Shown here one piece after another: positions 60,309-64,000 of a stretch of DNA of 64,000 nt (positions within the stretch are counted from its first letter, which is position 1; each line of letters begins with the position of its first letter). The translations under genes and the position numbers were made by a program. The stretch covers positions 23,435,001-23,499,000 of the forward strand of contig NC_083389.1 in the NCBI RefSeq assembly GCF_031755915.1, written 5' to 3'. The notes beneath the pieces are model-generated. The model searched no databases and had not been told where the DNA came from. It saw nothing but the letters and a program-made list of their open reading frames with translations. Source of the DNA: Ziziphus jujuba (lineage: Eukaryota > Streptophyta > Magnoliopsida > Rosales > Rhamnaceae).

Positions 60309-63300
60309 TGTAACACGCCGTTCCGAAGTACATCGAAAATTTCAGAAATTTGACCAAGGTTGACCGGGTTTAACCGTCGTTGATCGAGAAGGGGTCAAAT
60401 GTTGACTTTTTGTTCCTGATGGAATTTTACATTGACCGAGGTACCGTTACGAAGTACACATTGTCACGAGTCCATAGTAGTAGCACGTAAAAAATGGAGC
60501 TACGGTTTGTAAGTTATGAGCAAAACAAATTGAGATCCAAACTGTCCAAGGGGTACCGGAGTTGACTTTTTGTTCATGCAAAGTTGAGCTTTGATTCACG
60601 CATGGTTGTGAAGTACTCGTCGATACGAGTTCTTAGAATAGCGGCACGCTTAAATTGGACATCTGGTTAAAAAGTTATGGACATGTAATATTTTCCGAAT
60701 ACAATATTATTTTAATATTATTTTAAATATGTAAATAGTGTGCCACGTGTGACTTAATAAAAGGTACCATGTGTCACAACGGTGCGATGCCACATGTCAA
60801 CTATGATTAAATATCATATTATTTTATTATTATTTTATACAATAATATTATTTTAATATTATTTAATTATTTCTTTATTTTCTTTTTATTTCTTTTTCTT
60901 TGTTTCCTTTTTCTTTTTTTTCCTTTCTCCACGTGGGAAAAACACCCCAGCCCCCCTCCCCCCCCCCCCCCCCTAAAATTCTTTCTTCTTCTTCTTCCTT
61001 TCCTTTCCTTTTCCTCCTTTTGGGTCCTTGCCGTTTCTTAAATTCCGGCCACCGGACGGCCACACGCGCCGACCACCGGTGAAGCCCAGCCGTTGGCGAG
61101 CTCAAGCGTCAAGTTTGGCAGCCGGCCGATCGGCGATCGCCTAGATCGGCGGTTGAAACCGGCGGCGACTCATTTTGTTTTTTCGGTGATTCTCGCCATT
61201 TCCGGCCAACCCAGTCTAATTTTCCACCCCTCCCCCCCTATTTTGGGTCCTTTGAGATCAAATATGGTCTCCAATTATTTAAATTTGAAGTTGTTCGCGA
61301 GTTATGAGGAGGTGAAGTTCGGCTGATGCTTCCCCGGCAAATTCCGACCATCACCGGCAGAATTGGGATCAATGGAGGCCGATAATGCGATCCTCGTTCC
61401 ACAAGCTTTGATTCGGTGTATTACTCGTAAATTATGGTTAACGTTTGTGTTAAACCTTCCGGGTACCGGGTATTATTTATCTGAATAAAATATTAATTTA
61501 TTTGAGTTGTATAATATTGTTGTTCTAGAAGCACATGTGCATCGTGGAATTGATCCCATGGAGGATCTTGGATTAATTGTGTGCTCGAGGTGAGTGACCC
61601 ACCTTCAAAATTAATTTCGGGTGTTAAATTATATTTATTTTGTGATAATTAAATATTTGGATTTAATATTTATGTGTTAAATATTTAGCAAAATTATATT
61701 TGAAATTTTGATGGCATAATTTGAATAAATTGAAATGTATATGTGCATCAAATCATATTCTGATTTTGATAAATTATGGAACTCTAGATTTTATGACAAT
61801 TTGATAATTAAAGGAATTGTAAAATTAATATTATTTGATTTATTATGGAATTTATTTGTGAATTAATTTTGATTAATAAAAAATACATTTATATAAATTT
61901 ATGCATTGTGGAAATTATTTTATGGTATTGAGGATTTGTGGAATTAAATTATATATGAAATTCATGTGGTTTTAATATTATTTTTGGGCATGATTTGATT
62001 TTAAAGATTTCAAGAAAAATATTGGTTAAGTTTGGTGGTTTCAAATTATATAATTATGCTCTTGGAATATTATTTGATTGATTTTATGATTTGGGAAAAA
62101 ATTATTTGTATATTATTATCGATGGATTTATGCTGGGAATATTAAAGAAAAATGTGGGAATGTGAGTTTGAAAAATGGTATAATTCTCACGGTAAATTTT
62201 GGAAATAATTATGTATTTTAATAATAAATTTGGTTATTTATTTTAGACGCACTTATACAGTACTGGTGTTCTGTACTGTATATGTGGATGAGCGCGCAAG
62301 TTATAATGTCTCCCGTGAGTTGCCATTGGACCGAGGGCAGGCAAGTTCTATATGGTGCACATAAGCTGTCCCCCTTCATGGCCGGGATGACTGTTTAAGC
62401 AGCGGCGCTGTCGGGACGCCGAAGCTACCGTATGCAAGTTTCTCTCTTTAACCTCCCGCCAAATGGCGCTCGGGACGCTGGGTATCATAGGGCATCACTG
62501 GTATATAGTGTGGTGCATCAAATATTATTTTTCTGATATAAATTTCAAATCCTAAAGTTTTAAAGCAGTATTTAAATTAGAATATATTTAATGTTGTTTT
62601 TATTATTTATTTCAATTGGAGATTTTAATACAAATTTTATGGAATTTTATTATGTTTTTAATTACCTATTTATATAAATGTTTTAACAATGCATTTTATC
62701 TTGATTTTACTATTTATATTGATTTGATGATTTTAAAGAGATCTTACTATGTTCTTACCATTTATTTTGAATAGAGGTTTTAAATTGATTTAATTTTTCC
62801 TTTGCTTAATTATTCAATAAATTGATTTATTTTAATTATTTAATTAATTCATGAATTGTTTTAATGTGAGTTTTATTAATATTTCGGTATTAATTGTTTT
62901 GACATGCATTAATTATTTAGTAAATGTTATAAGTTATTTTTATTTCAATTTATTGCATTATAAATTTGGATTAATTAATTATTTATTAAATTAAATATTT
63001 CCTTGATTTTTTGGGGCATAAAATATTGGGTTTTGCGAAAATGTTTTAAAAGGGAAACCTTTCCAACGGAGTGAATGGTGAGGGTTTTGAGAGAAAATAT
63101 TATTTTCAGTTAATTATTATTTACTTACTTATTTATTCTTAATTAACCAAATATACTATAATTATCGTTACTTTATAATTGTATAGTAGATAGGGTCACT
63201 CACTGAGATGATTAGCATCTCATATTTCTAAATTTCGTTCCTCTATGTACAAGGATTGGGAGACGTTGATCTTCTGGGGCGAGCCCGACGTCTCAGTTCA

Positions 63301-63670
63301 TTGCCGAAAGTCCAAGAAGCATTTCCTTCCTTTTTCCTCTTCATCTTGTATTGTTTCTTTACCGGACATTGTATTAATTTCATATTTATTTGTATAATAT
63401 TTTGTATACTGTATTGGACTCATTTTATTAAATACTGCATTAATTCCCTGTTAATAGTTTGGAGTGCTGTAAATTTATGGAAACAAATGTAGTAAGATGG
63501 GAGGAATAAGGTGGTGTATATAGAAGTGTGTTTTCAGTGCAGGAAATTTGTGGTAAGTCCAACTCTTAGGGGAGGTTCTGCCGGATTTTCCATTAGAAGG
63601 TCCGGTAGGGTTTTCCTGGGATCAGGACTTGTCTAGGGTTTCGGTGAGGAATTTTGGACGGATCTTGACA
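60309..63670 (+). mobile_element. Solo LTR, 3.36 kb, inside the Myb/SANT-like pseudogene
   Basis: It begins TGTAACACGCC and ends GATCTTGACA. The TSD GTTAA is at 60,304-60,308 and 63,671-63,675. It is the same family as the antisense solo LTR at 28,476-31,666 and more distantly related to the 2.75-kb LTR at 11,230. It has a GC-rich part (about 60,930-61,400) and an AT-rich remainder. Accidental ORFs in the GC-rich part are not genes. Confidence 0.94.
60951..60973 (+). repeat. C homopolymer inside the solo LTR
   Basis: Six C, one T, then sixteen C. This is unusual in so AT-rich a region. Confidence 0.95.
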
Positions 63671-63927
63671 GTTAATCTTCTAGAAAAATTTTTCATGGTT
63701 TGGATTCAACTGGAAAAATTGCCATTGAAATTCGAGGAATATATAGCCTAATGGAGAAAAGAGAAAAGGAAATTAGTGAAAAAGAGAAGAAGAATGATAT
63801 TTGGAATACTATTAAGGAGACTCCAAATTTAGATAATTGTGGTCGCTATAAAGCACTTGCATTGATTCAGAAAATGGAAGTCAAAAATGCATTTTTGAAG
63901 CTGCTACTTGAAAAGCACTCAGAATAG

Positions 63928-64000
63928 ATATCGTTTAATATGGAGTGAGTGTTAATATATATATATAGCTATTTGGACATTATTAACTATTTTACGAAAT
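63928..64000. other. End of window, no feature
   Basis: AT-rich flank of the pseudogene with a short TA run. Confidence 0.6.

Larger units (their letters stand above)
59471..63927 (+). pseudogene. Myb/SANT-like DNA-binding protein gene, broken and split by a solo LTR
   Basis: An ATG at 59,471 begins a Myb/SANT-like (Myb_DNA-bind_3 type) domain with a MWTSQENNMLLELMVDAANR motif at 59,510-59,570. A frame change at about 59,602 moves it to the frame that continues to about 59,811 (TATDEIWDDYFK). A short intron (from GTGAGA after 59,811 to about 59,924) leads to an exon with SHPNQKQLRTDTF. A stop occurs at 60,244, and the solo LTR interrupts at 60,309. Similar sequence resumes after 63,675 in another frame and ends at 63,927 with a GRYKALALIQKM segment. 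In plants this family includes proteins encoded beside Harbinger transposases and L10-interacting MYB-domain proteins. With two internal breaks besides the LTR, it is a pseudogene, probably of transposon origin. Confidence 0.8.

Noticed and set aside
60875..61326. Proline/glycine-rich ORFs near a C-run
   Set aside because: Within the solo LTR; low complexity and spanning a homopolymer.

Overview
The window is plant nuclear DNA, almost certainly from a eudicot. It is very AT-rich. It carries a NAC-domain transcription factor and a Qc-SNARE of the SYP7 family, both with plant-type introns. The rest is mostly retrotransposons and DNA transposons of plant families. The species cannot be fixed from the sequence. 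No bacterial, organellar or viral genes, no CRISPR array and no tRNA or rRNA genes were seen.

Layout. Positions 1-33,640 are a nested pile of mobile elements. A decayed Ty3/gypsy chromovirus-type element (1 to 13,982; its left end lies outside the window) is interrupted by a copia element (2,707-8,909, TSD ATTGG). The gypsy element in turn appears to sit in the coding region of a BED-type hAT transposase (13,983-17,672). That transposase is also split by a solo copia LTR (14,809-15,822, TSD GTTCT). Next comes a broken copy of the gypsy element's own LTR, carrying two insertions: a young, largely pol-less gypsy element (17,771-24,107, TSD GGTTT, two 1,141-bp LTRs) and an antisense LTR (24,786-25,917). 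A LINE follows (26,257-33,631), interrupted by a 715-bp hAT-like element and by an antisense 3.2-kb solo LTR (28,476-31,666, TSD GCTTG).

Positions 33,640-43,900 hold no recognisable gene, only AT-rich sequence with microsatellites, one large inverted repeat and dispersed AT-rich repeats. The two intact host genes are in the right half. The NAC gene (44,096-45,455, plus strand, one intron) lacks the usual first NAC intron. The SYP71-like syntaxin (50,972-54,095, minus strand, nine coding exons, 265 aa) contains one GC-AG intron. Between them lies a Mutator-like element with long terminal inverted repeats and a broken FAR1-type transposase (about 46,128-49,548). After more AT-rich spacer with a PIF/Harbinger-like MITE (56,866-57,273, TSD TTA), the window ends in a broken Myb/SANT-like gene (59,471-63,927). 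That gene is split by a 3,362-bp solo LTR with TSD GTTAA.

The two live genes have no visible functional link: one is a nuclear transcription factor, the other a membrane-fusion protein. I found no convincing new biological system. The most informative material is the precise structure of the nested insertions, the pol-deleted gypsy element with an internal tandem duplication, and the intron oddities of the two host genes.
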